The position numbers and the translations under genes were made by a program. The notes below the pieces were generated by a model that did no database searches, was not told the origin of the DNA, and worked only from the letters and a program-made list of their open reading frames with translations. From JACCZX01 sp963729165 (lineage in GTDB: Bacteria > Pseudomonadota > Gammaproteobacteria > Burkholderiales > Burkholderiaceae_F): 64,000 nt of DNA. Position 1 is the stretch's first letter; each line of letters opens with the position of its first letter. Where the stretch lies: NCBI GenBank assembly GCA_963729165.1, contig CAVSMM010000012.1:62001-126000 (forward strand), read 5' to 3'. Below, one piece after another: positions 56,635 through 64,000 of this stretch.

Positions 56635-57911
56635 AGGTGCTGCCGCTGCCGATGTTCGGCCGTATCTTCATTGCGCTGCTGGTGATGACCATCAGCGCGT
56701 TGGTTCTGATCGCCGCGACGTTCAGCGACTATCAGGAGCGCGTGACGGCGCAAACACTGGCGCCGATGTGGGCGGCTGCCATCAGGACCGAGCAGGAGCA
56801 GCCCGGCGCACCGCGCCGCGAGCTCGATCTGCGCATGCGCCTCGACGTGCTGAGCGGTGCGCCACCGCCGGCGGCCTACTCGATCGCACGCGATCGCCGC
56901 ACGATCGCATTGACCGATGCGCTCGCGCAATCCGGCATCAGCGTCATCGATACGAAGCTCGACGATACGTCGGAGCTGCCCGTGACGTGGTTGCAGGTTC
57001 AACCGCCGCAGGGTGAAGCGCGCTGGGTCGGATTGACCGGCGGCGTGCAGCCGCCATCGTTTCGTATGCGCGCGTGGACCGTGCTCGGCGTCCTGATCTT
57101 GGTGATTACCGTAGCGGCTTGGTTTACGAGCCGCTGGGTAGTGCGACCGATGGCGCGCTTGTCGACTCAGGTCGACGCGATAGGCCGTGGCGAAGTGCCA
57201 ACGGAGATCGTGCGCGGCACGCGCGAGATCGAGAGGCTCGGAATTGCGTTAACGGCGATGGCTCGGCAGCGCGCAGTGTTCGACGAGCAACGGCGTGTGA
57301 TGTTGATGGGCGTGTCGCACGATTTGCGCTCGCCGTTAACCCGTATTCGCGTCGCGGCTGACCTGCTCGAGCAGCAAGCGCCGCTGCGTGACCTGATCGT
57401 GCGCAATATCGAACATGCCGACGCCATTATCGAAAGCTTCTTGTCATACGTGCGAACCGATGCCGAACACGTCACGGACCAGGTGGACCTCAGCGGTGTC
57501 GCTCACAGCGCTGCGCGTTTGGCCGCGCTGCCTGCGGCCCAGGTACGCATTGCACCGAATGTGCTCGTGCCCGGCAATGCGACGATGCTGCAGCGCATGC
57601 TGACGAACCTGCTTGATAACGCGGCGCGGCACGGCGCACCCCCGATTCTGCTTTCGCTCTCGGTCGATCGCGCTGCGCATCAGGCGATATTGATTGTCGA
57701 AGATCACGGTGCGGGCATCGTCGATGCGCAACGAATGCTGCAACCGTTCGAACGCGGCGACGCGAGCCGGGCGCAGGGAGGTGCGGGACTCGGGCTGGCG
57801 ATTGTCGCGCGTATCGTCGAAAGGCACGCGGCAGCACTGGAAATCGACACGGTCGATGGCGGCGGGACGCGTGCGACGGTGCGGCTACCGCTGACGGACC
57901 GACGAGTGTGA
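56631..57911 (+). CDS. Sensor histidine kinase, EnvZ-like
   Basis: The 426-residue product starts at GTG overlapping the regulator stop by 4 bases. It has a membrane helix at residues 8-30 (IFIALLVMTISALVLIAATF), a periplasmic sensor region of about 120 residues, a second helix (VLGVLILVITVAAWFTSRWVV), a HAMP linker (VRPMARLSTQVDAIGRGE), and the phospho-acceptor His in MGVSHDLRSPLTRIRVAADLLE. ATP-binding motifs follow: NLLDNAARHGAP (N box), VEDHGAGIVD (G1) and GGAGLGLAIVARI (G2). The signal is not deducible. Pairs with the upstream regulator. Confidence 0.96.
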   Translation: MKVLPLPMFGRIFIALLVMTISALVLIAATFSDYQERVTAQTLAPMWAAAIRTEQEQPGAPRRELDLRMRLDVLSGAPPPAAYSIARDRRTIALTDALAQSGISVIDTKLDDTSELPVTWLQVQPPQGEARWVGLTGGVQPPSFRMRAWTVLGVLILVITVAAWFTSRWVVRPMARLSTQVDAIGRGEVPTEIVRGTREIERLGIALTAMARQRAVFDEQRRVMLMGVSHDLRSPLTRIRVAADLLEQQAPLRDLIVRNIEHADAIIESFLSYVRTDAEHVTDQVDLSGVAHSAARLAALPAAQVRIAPNVLVPGNATMLQRMLTNLLDNAARHGAPPILLSLSVDRAAHQAILIVEDHGAGIVDAQRMLQPFERGDASRAQGGAGLGLAIVARIVERHAAALEIDTVDGGGTRATVRLPLTDRRV

Positions 57912-57925
57912 CCGAACGAAGATGG

Positions 57926-58285
57926 CTACGAGGAAGCTTTTTTCTTCGGCCCCGGTGCAGTGTCCAGCGGGTCGGACTCGTCGAAGTTACGCGGTGTCTT
58001 AGGTACGTCCGGCAGCACTTCGGCCACGCGATTGCGTGCGTCGGTGTCTTGTTGCCCGCTCTTTAAATCGTCGTGGGCTTGTTTGATCGCGCGGCGCGGC
58101 GTTGTCAGCTGTTCATCAGCCGATTCGTCGCGCTCATTGGGCTGACGCAACTGGCGAGAGGTGGCGGTCGAGTCATCCGTTGCGAGCACACGCTGAGTAC
58201 CAGCACGTTCGAGATCAGTGGAATGCTCGCTGGGTACAGCGGGTTTGTCGCGCTCTAATTCTTTTTTTTGTCCGGGTTTCTTCAT
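57926..58285 (-). CDS. Small hydrophilic protein of unknown function
   Basis: The 119-residue product is highly charged and disordered in character, with no hydrophobic segment or signal peptide (KPGQKKELERDKPAVPSEHSTDLERAG ... TPRRAIKQAHDDLKSGQQDTDARNRVAEVLPDVPKTPRNFDESDPLD ... PKKKASS). It lies next to the Hsp20 genes, so it may belong to the stress group, by context only. ATG 58285 is used; a TTG directly before is an alternative. It is convergent with the histidine kinase and begins about 30 bases after the Hsp20 terminator on the same strand. Confidence 0.65.
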   Translation of the reverse strand: MKKPGQKKELERDKPAVPSEHSTDLERAGTQRVLATDDSTATSRQLRQPNERDESADEQLTTPRRAIKQAHDDLKSGQQDTDARNRVAEVLPDVPKTPRNFDESDPLDTAPGPKKKASS

Positions 58286-58316
58286 CAATATTTAAAGGCA
58301 CGTCATACAAGTCACG

Positions 58317-58354
58317 CAAAAAAGCCGGCACATCGCAGCGCACGACGTGCCGGC
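58317..58354 (-). terminator. Rho-independent terminator of the Hsp20 operon
   Basis: On the minus strand GCCGGCAC pairs with GTGCCGGC (8 bp) around a 15-base loop, followed by six T residues (the A run at 58318-58323). It ends transcription about 20 bases after the stop of the shorter-named Hsp20 gene at 58374. Confidence 0.85.
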
Positions 58355-58373
58355 GGTTGGTTCGGATTATCCG

Positions 58374-58835
58374 CTAGGCAACGTTGACAGAAATGCGCTG
58401 GGGTCTCGCCTGTTCTTGTTTTGGGATACGTAACTTCAATACCCCATCCTTAAGCTGCGCCTCAATGCGTCCGACGTCGAGCTCCCGGCTCAAAGTAAAG
58501 CTGCGCCGGTAGCGGGGAACGCGAATTTCGGCATAGGTCGCTTCCAGGGCTTGCGGTGTGGCGGCGGAAACAGTTCCTTCAATCAACAGCGCATCATTTT
58601 CCACCTTGATCTCGAGCGACTCTTTCGAGACCCCCGGCATGTCGGCCATCAAAGTGATACCGGAGTCGTCTTCGATGACGTCAACTCGAGGCGTCATTGC
58701 CTGAGTGTCGCGACGGCTCGCTGCAGAGCGCGCCGCGTCCTGACGCGACGACTCCTGCCCTTGCTGGCCTTGCCGGCTTACCTCCTGGCGGTTGGCCGCT
58801 GTACGCGGCGCTTCGGCAACAAAACTGTCTTGCAT
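58374..58835 (-). CDS. Small heat shock protein (Hsp20), second of two
   Basis: The 153-residue product has a disordered N-terminal arm rich in Gln, Ser and Arg (residues 10-55) and an alpha-crystallin domain (about 60-145): PRVDVIEDDSGITLMADMPGVSKESLEIKVENDALLIEGT, and then RYRRSFTLSRELDVGRIEAQLKDGVLKLRIPK, including the G-V-L-x-L motif. It holds unfolding proteins in a soluble state. ATG 58835 follows CTTAGGAGATCGATC. The upstream gene is a second Hsp20, 31 bases away. Confidence 0.93.
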   Translation of the reverse strand: MQDSFVAEAPRTAANRQEVSRQGQQGQESSRQDAARSAASRRDTQAMTPRVDVIEDDSGITLMADMPGVSKESLEIKVENDALLIEGTVSAATPQALEATYAEIRVPRYRRSFTLSRELDVGRIEAQLKDGVLKLRIPKQEQARPQRISVNVA

Positions 58836-58866
58836 GATCGATCTCCTAAGTTGCTTGGCTCCTGAG

Positions 58867-59316
58867 TTATTGAACGGTGATTCGTTTCGGCAGCGCCGAC
58901 TCACGACGGTTGATGCTCACATGCAAGACCCCGTCGCGATAATTAGCGTTGACCTTTGTCGCGTCAATGTCATCGGGCAGGCTGATCGCGCGTCGGAACG
59001 CGCCGCCAAAACGCTCGTTGCCGTAGACATTGACCTTGGCGTCATCAAGCGGCAAGTCCGGCTTGCGCTCACCCGAGATCGACAGCACACCGCGATCGAT
59101 CGTCAGCTCGATCTGCTTGGGATCGATTCCAGGCGCAAACGCGTAGATTTCAACGCTGGTGGCCGTGTTACCGATATTGATCGCCGGAAATGCACCCGGC
59201 GCAGCGGACCGGATACTGGTGGGCAATCCCGACCAGCCGGAGAGTTCGTCGAGTTCCCGGCGCAGCCGATCGAAATCAGCGAATATGCCGGGGTAAGTCA
59301 CCATCGATGTAAACAT
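58867..59316 (-). CDS. Small heat shock protein (Hsp20), first of two
   Basis: The 149-residue product has the N-terminal region FADFDRLRRELDELSGW (helix seen in many bacterial class A Hsp20s) and an alpha-crystallin domain: FPAINIGNTATSVEIYAFAPGIDPKQIELTIDRGVLSISGERK, FGGAFRRAISLPDDIDATKVNANYRDGVLHVSINRRESALPKRITVQ. The start ATG 59316 follows AAAGGAGGATGAGCG, a very strong ribosome site. It is a chaperone that keeps denatured protein refoldable by DnaK or ClpB. Both Hsp20 genes are probably one transcript ending at 58317. A promoter must lie in the 196-base gap before 59513. Confidence 0.95.
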   Translation of the reverse strand: MFTSMVTYPGIFADFDRLRRELDELSGWSGLPTSIRSAAPGAFPAINIGNTATSVEIYAFAPGIDPKQIELTIDRGVLSISGERKPDLPLDDAKVNVYGNERFGGAFRRAISLPDDIDATKVNANYRDGVLHVSINRRESALPKRITVQ

Positions 59317-59512
59317 TCGCTCATCCTCCTTTCGTTGTTGCACTTGCAAAATGGGTTCGGCTTCTTGAGCCGTAGGGAGCAAGTTCGGAGCCGTCAGGCA
59401 GAATTTCAAGAGCCGGCGCGCCGTTTTGGCGGCGCACCGGGTGAGTCTCCCCGGGCCTGCGCGGGCACGCGGCTAGCTTTGGACAAGCTGCTTTGCCTCT
59501 AAGGGTCTCCGG

Positions 59513-60280
59513 GTGGAACAAAAGTGGCCGCAACAGTTGTGGATCGTTCGCCATGGGCAAAGCGCAGGCAATGTCGCCCGTGATTCGGCCGAGGCTGCAC
59601 GTCTGCCACTGATCGACATTGCCGAGCGCGACATTGACGTCCCGTTGTCGCCTCTCGGCGAGCAACAGTCGATTGCGCTGGGCCGGTGGTTTGGCAGCCT
59701 GCCACGGGATCAGCAGCCGAACGTGGTGTTGTGTTCGCCTTACATACGCGCCCGCTCGACTGCCCGGTTGGTATTGGAGGCTGCCGGAATTTCTGCCGAT
59801 TCTCACATCCTGCACTCTGACGAGCGCCTGCGCGAAAAGGAATTCGGAATTCTCGATCGGCTGACGACGTTCGGCATTCGCGAGCGACATCCGGAGTTAA
59901 GCGCGCAGCGCTCGCATGTCGGCAAGTTTTATTTTCGGCCACCAGGTGGCGAGAGCTGGTGCGATGTGATTCTGCGGCTGCGCAGCGTGATCGATACGAT
60001 GACGCGCGAGTATCGCCGGGAGCGCGTCCTGATCGTCGCCCATCAGGTCATCGTCAATTGCTTTCGCTATCTACTCGAGAGGATGAACGAGGCGCAGATA
60101 CTCGAGCTCGACCGCATCGCCGACGTTCCCAACTGCGCGGTCATGCAATACGAGTTCGATCCAACGCAGGGCAAGAACGGCAAGCTTGTCACTCGCTTGA
60201 TTCACTTTGTCGCTCCGCTTGCCGAGGCGGGCACGCCGATTACGACCGAGGCTGACGTGCCGGCGGCGCCCAAGCCATGA
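59513..60280 (+). CDS. Histidine phosphatase superfamily protein (phosphoglycerate-mutase-like)
   Basis: The 255-residue product from a GTG has the family core: LWIVRHGQSAGNVARD (phospho-acceptor His in RHG), VVLCSPYIRARSTARLV, RLREKEFGILDRLTT and VLIVAHQVIVNCFRYLLER (second catalytic His). It removes phosphate from small molecules or proteins; the substrate is unknown. It overlaps the next gene, an NAD(P)H-hydrate dehydratase, by 4 bases, suggesting a link to metabolite repair. The start is marked by AAGGGTCTCCGG. Confidence 0.9.
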   Translation: MEQKWPQQLWIVRHGQSAGNVARDSAEAARLPLIDIAERDIDVPLSPLGEQQSIALGRWFGSLPRDQQPNVVLCSPYIRARSTARLVLEAAGISADSHILHSDERLREKEFGILDRLTTFGIRERHPELSAQRSHVGKFYFRPPGGESWCDVILRLRSVIDTMTREYRRERVLIVAHQVIVNCFRYLLERMNEAQILELDRIADVPNCAVMQYEFDPTQGKNGKLVTRLIHFVAPLAEAGTPITTEADVPAAPKP

Positions 60281-61200
60281 CGGCACGTGCAGTGACTCAC
60301 AGTGATCCGGTTGAAGTCGATGAAGAATGTCTGCGCCGCTGGCCGCTTCCGCAGCCTGATGCCGACGGTGACAAGGAACAACGCGGACGCGTATTGATTA
60401 TCGCCGGCTCGCGTGAAATGCCGGGCGCGGTGATTCTTGCCGCCAACGCCGCGCTGCATGCTGGCGCTGGCAAGCTGACGGTTGCCACTGCGGCAAGCGT
60501 CGCAAAACAAGTTGCCGTGATGCTTCCCGAAGCGCGCGTGATTCAACTTCCGGAGACCGGGTCGGGCGGCTTGGCTGAAGGCGCGATCGAGTGCGTACGA
60601 GAGGTGTTCTCGCGTGTCGATGCAGTCCTGATCGGGCCTGGCATGCAGGATGAAAACACGGTCTGCAATTTCTGCGAACGGGCAATGCCGAATCTGTCCA
60701 CGCCGATGCTGGTGCTTGACGCGGCTGCGCTTGGCATCGTCCGGCAAGGAGCGAAAGTCCAGGAGTTCCTCAGCCCAACTGTTCTCACTCCGCACGCTGG
60801 CGAGCTTGCTCATTTAACGGATCGCAGTAAAAGTGAAATCACGTCGCAGCCGGACGACTCGGCCGCGAGCGCGGCGCGCCAGTGGAATGCAGTCGTCGCG
60901 TTGAAGGGTGCGACAACATTTATTGCGGCTCCGTCTGGATCCTTGTGGCGCCACAAAGGAGGCAACGTAGGACTTGCAATTTCCGGCTCAGGCGATGTAC
61001 TGGCCGGAATCGTTACCGGCCTGGCGTCACGCGGCGCGTCAGCCGCGCAAGCAGCAGTGTGGGGTGTTGCGTTGCACGCACTTGCTGGTGAACGGCTCGC
61101 ATCGCGCACCGGACCGCTTGGCTACCTCGCGCGCGATTTGTCGGCGGAACTGCCCGCATTGATGCATAGGTTCGCGCAGTTAGCGAGCGCGCGTAAATAG
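60277..61200 (+). CDS. nnrD: ADP-dependent NAD(P)H-hydrate dehydratase
   Basis: NnrD removes water from damaged (6-hydrated) NAD(P)H using ADP. The 307-residue product has the ribokinase-like fold with GRVLIIAGSREMPGAVILAANAALHAGAGKLTVATAASV, VLIGPGMQ, VLTPHAGELAHL and SGSGDVLAGIVTGLASRG (the NAD(P)HX dehydratase signature). The epimerase domain (NnrE) seen in bifunctional enzymes is absent, so only the dehydratase half is encoded here. The start shares 4 bases with the phosphatase stop, so the pair is coupled. Confidence 0.93.
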   Translation: MTARAVTHSDPVEVDEECLRRWPLPQPDADGDKEQRGRVLIIAGSREMPGAVILAANAALHAGAGKLTVATAASVAKQVAVMLPEARVIQLPETGSGGLAEGAIECVREVFSRVDAVLIGPGMQDENTVCNFCERAMPNLSTPMLVLDAAALGIVRQGAKVQEFLSPTVLTPHAGELAHLTDRSKSEITSQPDDSAASAARQWNAVVALKGATTFIAAPSGSLWRHKGGNVGLAISGSGDVLAGIVTGLASRGASAAQAAVWGVALHALAGERLASRTGPLGYLARDLSAELPALMHRFAQLASARK

Positions 61201-61207
61201 GCGCGTG

Positions 61208-62260
61208 TCAGCGGCTTCTCAGGATGCGCGACCCAACATAGTTAAGCGCCAATAGAAAAGCCATGCCTGCGCCAGCACTGACCCACAATGGGCGCGTGGG
61301 CGCGGCCACTGTTTGATACGCGATGCTAGGACCTGCTGCAAACTCTTCGCTTCGCGATGGGATTTCGCGCAAGCTTGTGTCCTCCGGCTTCTTAGGCTCA
61401 TCCATGTTGCGCATCGAGCCGAACTTACGCGCATACACCCAGGTGAACTCGGCACCCAGCAAGAATATTTGAGCCGAGTAGTAAACCCACACAAAGATAA
61501 TGACCAGCGATCCGGCCGCCCCGAACCCGGACGCGATACCACTTTTGCCAATGTAAAGGCCAATCAGAAAACGCCCGATCGTAAACAGCAGCGCTGTGAC
61601 GGCAGCGCCGAGCCAGACGTCATGCCACCGGATTTTTACGCGCGGCATGATCTTGTAAATCATTGCGAAGGCCAGCACCGTTACCAGATAGCCGACGAGA
61701 AGGTTGACCACCTGAGCCAACGTCTCCCAGCTGCCAAAGGCTCCGCTCCACCATTTTCCAAGCGCGGAAACCGCGGCGCTCAGTACAAGCGAGACGATCA
61801 GCAGAAACGCAATGCCGAGAATCATGCCGAAGGAAAGCAGGCGCGCTCGAATCAAGCCCCACCAGCCACTCGTCTTGTCTCGCTCCGGCGCGCGCCAGAT
61901 GCGATCCAGCGCGTCCTGCAATTCTCCGAACACCGTGGTGGCACCGATGAAAAGCAGAACGAGTCCCACAACGGTTCCGGTGATGCCTTCGGCCGGCTTG
62001 TTGACGCTCGTAAGAATGTCTTCGATTGCCTTGGCAGCGTCGGTACCCATCAGCCCGCGTAACTGGCCGAAGATTTCGCCGCGAGCGGCCTCGGCACCGA
62101 AGATCAAGCCGGCAACTGAAATGACGATCAACAGTACGGGCGCCAGCGAGAACACTGTGTAGTAGGACAGAGCCGCACCCATGCTCGGCGCGTAATCATC
62201 TATCCAGGCGTTAACGGCGTCCTTGATCAGTGGCCACCAGTTTCTGACATGCCAGCTCAT
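61208..62260 (-). CDS. YihY/BrkB family membrane protein
   Basis: The 350-residue product is a six-helix inner-membrane protein of the YihY (former tRNA-processing ribonuclease BN) family. Recognised segments are DDYAPSMGAALSYYTVFSLAPVLLIVISVAGLIFG, TVVGLVLLFIGATTVFGELQDALDRIW and MYKIMPRVKIRWHDVWLGAAVTALLFTIGRFLIGLYIG, near the C-terminus also FVWVYYSAQIFLLGAEFTWVYA. Function is not settled; transport has been proposed. It is convergent with nnrD with a 7-base gap. Confidence 0.93.
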   Translation of the reverse strand: MSWHVRNWWPLIKDAVNAWIDDYAPSMGAALSYYTVFSLAPVLLIVISVAGLIFGAEAARGEIFGQLRGLMGTDAAKAIEDILTSVNKPAEGITGTVVGLVLLFIGATTVFGELQDALDRIWRAPERDKTSGWWGLIRARLLSFGMILGIAFLLIVSLVLSAAVSALGKWWSGAFGSWETLAQVVNLLVGYLVTVLAFAMIYKIMPRVKIRWHDVWLGAAVTALLFTIGRFLIGLYIGKSGIASGFGAAGSLVIIFVWVYYSAQIFLLGAEFTWVYARKFGSMRNMDEPKKPEDTSLREIPSRSEEFAAGPSIAYQTVAAPTRPLWVSAGAGMAFLLALNYVGSRILRSR

Positions 62261-62406
62261 TGACCACCTCCTTGAACGGACGAGCTTACTTAAGCGCTGC
62301 GTGGCGTCGCCGTGGTGCGGGCGTTACGCAATCTGTATGCCAGGAGAAGCGCGGCGCGTTCTTAGCGACAAGCCGCAGCGCACGCGCTCGTACTAACATC
62401 GCGCGA

Positions 62407-62733
62407 ATGGTGAACTTCGACACGATCTCGGATGTTGAGGCATGGGCCAAGCAACACGGAGGGCTGGTCGCCGTCAACGAGGCTTTAGCGCGCGGCGCGT
62501 TTGGCGACGACGCGCAGTCGATTCGTACTGCGATTCGTTATGTCGAGCGCGAAGAATTAAAAATCGCCGAGCGGTTGGGTATCGAGGATCGGCGTGGGCG
62601 GGCATCGACTTCCGCCGAACAAGCCGCTCACGCAGCACTGCAAAGCGCAAGGCAGGCGTCGATCAGCCGCTGGGTAGCAATCATTGCTGCGGTAGTCGCC
62701 GTGGCAGCCACAGCATGGCCGATGATCCGCTAG
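62407..62733 (+). CDS. Small single-helix membrane protein
   Basis: The 108-residue product begins MVNFDTISDVEAWAKQHGGLVAVNEALARGAFGDDAQSIRTAIRYVEREELKIAERLGIE, a soluble helical region, and ends with a C-terminal helix RWVAIIAAVVAVAATAWPMIR that should anchor it. I recognise no named family. ATG 62407 was chosen because the preceding in-frame sequence is Arg-rich and not family-like. It lies 146 bases after the divergent BrkB gene. Confidence 0.7.
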   Translation: MVNFDTISDVEAWAKQHGGLVAVNEALARGAFGDDAQSIRTAIRYVEREELKIAERLGIEDRRGRASTSAEQAAHAALQSARQASISRWVAIIAAVVAVAATAWPMIR

Positions 62734-62980
62734 CGGCGAAAGCGCACTCGTCGTTGTCTGCTTGGAGCACGTGTGGATCGCTGCGACTGACAGGACGCAC
62801 TTCGCTGCGTCCCTTCAGATAAATTTCTGACGTCTCGTCAAGGCAAGCTTGAGTGGCCGAATTATTTCGGCGCGTTCTGCTCACGCGGGAATATTCCTTG
62901 CAGCTCAAGCACGCCGTCTATTCGTTCGAAAATTCGCAACGGTAGAGACGAATGTAAAACTTTCGATAGGGATGAAAAAT

Positions 62981-64000
62981 ATGACACAGCGAGACGAAGG
63001 AAAGCGTGGCCAGGAGCGCGATAACGAACAGGATCGCAACTCGCAGGCACGCGGTGAAGATCGATACGGTTCGCGCTCTAACGAGCGCGAAGGTTCAGGA
63101 CAAGGCGGCGGTTCACGCGGCGGCTCAAATGAATATGGAGGCTGGCAAGGCGGCCAGTCGTCCCAAAGTGAATTTGGTGGATCGCAGGGCGGCTACGGCT
63201 CACAAGGGTCGCAAGGCTATGGGTCGCAGGGCGCCCCGGGTTACACCTCGCAAGGTGGTTATGGTTCACAAGGCGGCTCGCAAGGCTACGGCTCGCAAGG
63301 TGGATACGGTGGACAGTCTTCGCAATACCGCGGGCAAGGTGGTTCACAGGGGGCTACGGTTCACAGGGCGGCTACGGTTCGCAGGGCGGCTATGGTTCGC
63401 AGGGCGCATACGGCGGACAAAGCTCGCAGCACAGCGGACAAGGTGGATTTGGTTCGCAGTCGCAGGGTGGATACGGCCCACAAGGTTCGCAATACGGCGG
63501 GCAAGGTGGATACGGTTCGCAGTCTCAAGGTGGCTACGGTTCGCAGGGCGGTTACGGCTCACAAGGTTCGCAGTACGGCGGACAAGGCGGATTTGGCCAG
63601 AGCGGATCGCAAGGTGGCATGGGTCAGAGCGGCATGCAAGGCGGCTACGGCTCACAGGGATCCGGCTCGTGGGACTACGGTTCACAGGGCGGAGCTTCGC
63701 AAGGTCGCTATGGTGAGCAGCGCAACTTTGGGAGCGGAAGCCAAAGTGGCTACGGCGGCAGCTCAAGCAGCGATGCAGGAATGGGCGGCTATTACACCGG
63801 CGGTGGCATGGGCGCCGGTCAAGGGTCCTCGCAGCAGCATCACGATCCTGAATATCATCAGTGGCGAAGCGAGCAGATGAGTCAGTTGGATAACGACTAC
63901 CGTGACTGGCGTCAGGAGCGTTATCGGAAGTTCTCGGACGAATTCAGCGACTGGCGCAATAAGCGCAGCGCCTCGAAGCCAGGCTCGTCATCCGGTAGCG
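62981..64000 (+). CDS. Gly/Ser/Gln/Tyr repeat protein (one frame break; runs off window)
   Basis: The product starts MTQRDEGKRGQERDNEQDR after AGGGATGAAAAAT, an acceptable ribosome site (an ATG at 62972 is also possible). After about 40 charged residues it becomes a low-complexity region of repeats such as GGYGSQGSQYGGQGG for about 230 residues, then a C-terminal charged segment WRSEQMSQLDNDYRDWRQERYRKFSDEFSDWRNKRS. One base appears missing in a G run near 63352; after it the SQGGY repeats resume. The gene runs past position 64000, so the C-terminus is not seen. No signal peptide, so it is likely cytosolic. The composition is like FUS-type prion-like domains. Confidence 0.75.

Noticed and set aside
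63120..63720. Regular repeats in the last gene seen as a CRISPR-like array
   Set aside because: The units are of variable length, in frame and encode SQGGYG-type residues; there are no constant spacers.

Overview
The window is a stretch of GC-rich (low-to-mid 60s percent by eye) bacterial chromosome, most likely from a betaproteobacterium of or near the Burkholderiales. The evidence is gene content and order: atpGDC, then hemE and priA; the block DUF971 - ubiE - Tim44-like - ubiJ - ubiB; the overlapping DUF2868/DUF3482 pair; a DUF6279 lipoprotein; glmU-glmS. I see no insertion sequence, phage gene, integrase or CRISPR array. One tRNA gene, tRNA-Arg(CCG), lies at 9972-10047.

Layout. 1-2.2 kb: end of the ATP synthase operon, closed by a strong terminator. 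2.3-4.9 kb: a TonB-dependent receptor overlapping a lipoprotein with a TonB C-terminal domain. 5.1-9.9 kb: a small Lys/Ala-rich periplasmic protein, hemE, a gap with DnaA-box-like sites, priA (two frame breaks) and a membrane-anchored diheme cytochrome c. 10-14.4 kb: tRNA and the ubiquinone block. 14.5-23.2 kb: a lipoprotein with an HExxH motif, a TraB/GumN protein, a sodium/solute symporter, a DUF6279 lipoprotein, glmU and glmS. 23.3-31.4 kb: membrane proteins, CsbD, a GTPase pair, a short-chain dehydrogenase, a CHASE2 adenylate cyclase and small proteins. 31.6-36.2 kb (minus strand): two paralogous FecR-domain secreted proteins and a SLAM-like outer-membrane protein. 36.4-50.5 kb (plus strand): a tightly packed redox operon. 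50.5-55.7 kb: HD-type hydrolase, esterase, DUF1501/DUF1800 pair. 55.9-57.9 kb: a two-component system. 57.9-64 kb: two Hsp20 chaperones, a histidine phosphatase, an NAD(P)H-hydrate dehydratase, a BrkB-family protein and a Gly/Ser/Gln/Tyr repeat protein running off the end.

The most interesting region is 36.4-50.5 kb. Seven genes overlap or nearly touch: a four-helix membrane cytochrome b with two His pairs each spaced 14 residues; a protein with a cytosolic FHA domain, one membrane helix and ten periplasmic CxxCH haem sites; a lipoprotein with duplicated GlcG/HbpS-like domains; an SH3-plus-beta-barrel outer-membrane candidate; a decahaem protein ending in an LVIVD beta-propeller; a cytochrome c554-like multihaem protein; and a soluble fusion of an FAD/NAD(P) oxidoreductase, two cyclic-nucleotide-binding domains and 4Fe-4S clusters. 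I read it as an electron-transfer chain from cytosol or quinol pool to the outer membrane, gated by phosphorylation (FHA) and cyclic nucleotides. The nearby CHASE2 cyclase could be the nucleotide source. This is inference from domains and order; I recognise no characterised equivalent.

About twenty single-base frame breaks are visible, roughly three quarters of them between 43.7 and 49.1 kb. In each case the protein resumes at once in another frame with family-typical sequence. I treat them mainly as consensus errors, with recent decay of the locus as the alternative; the affected genes are given as single spans.
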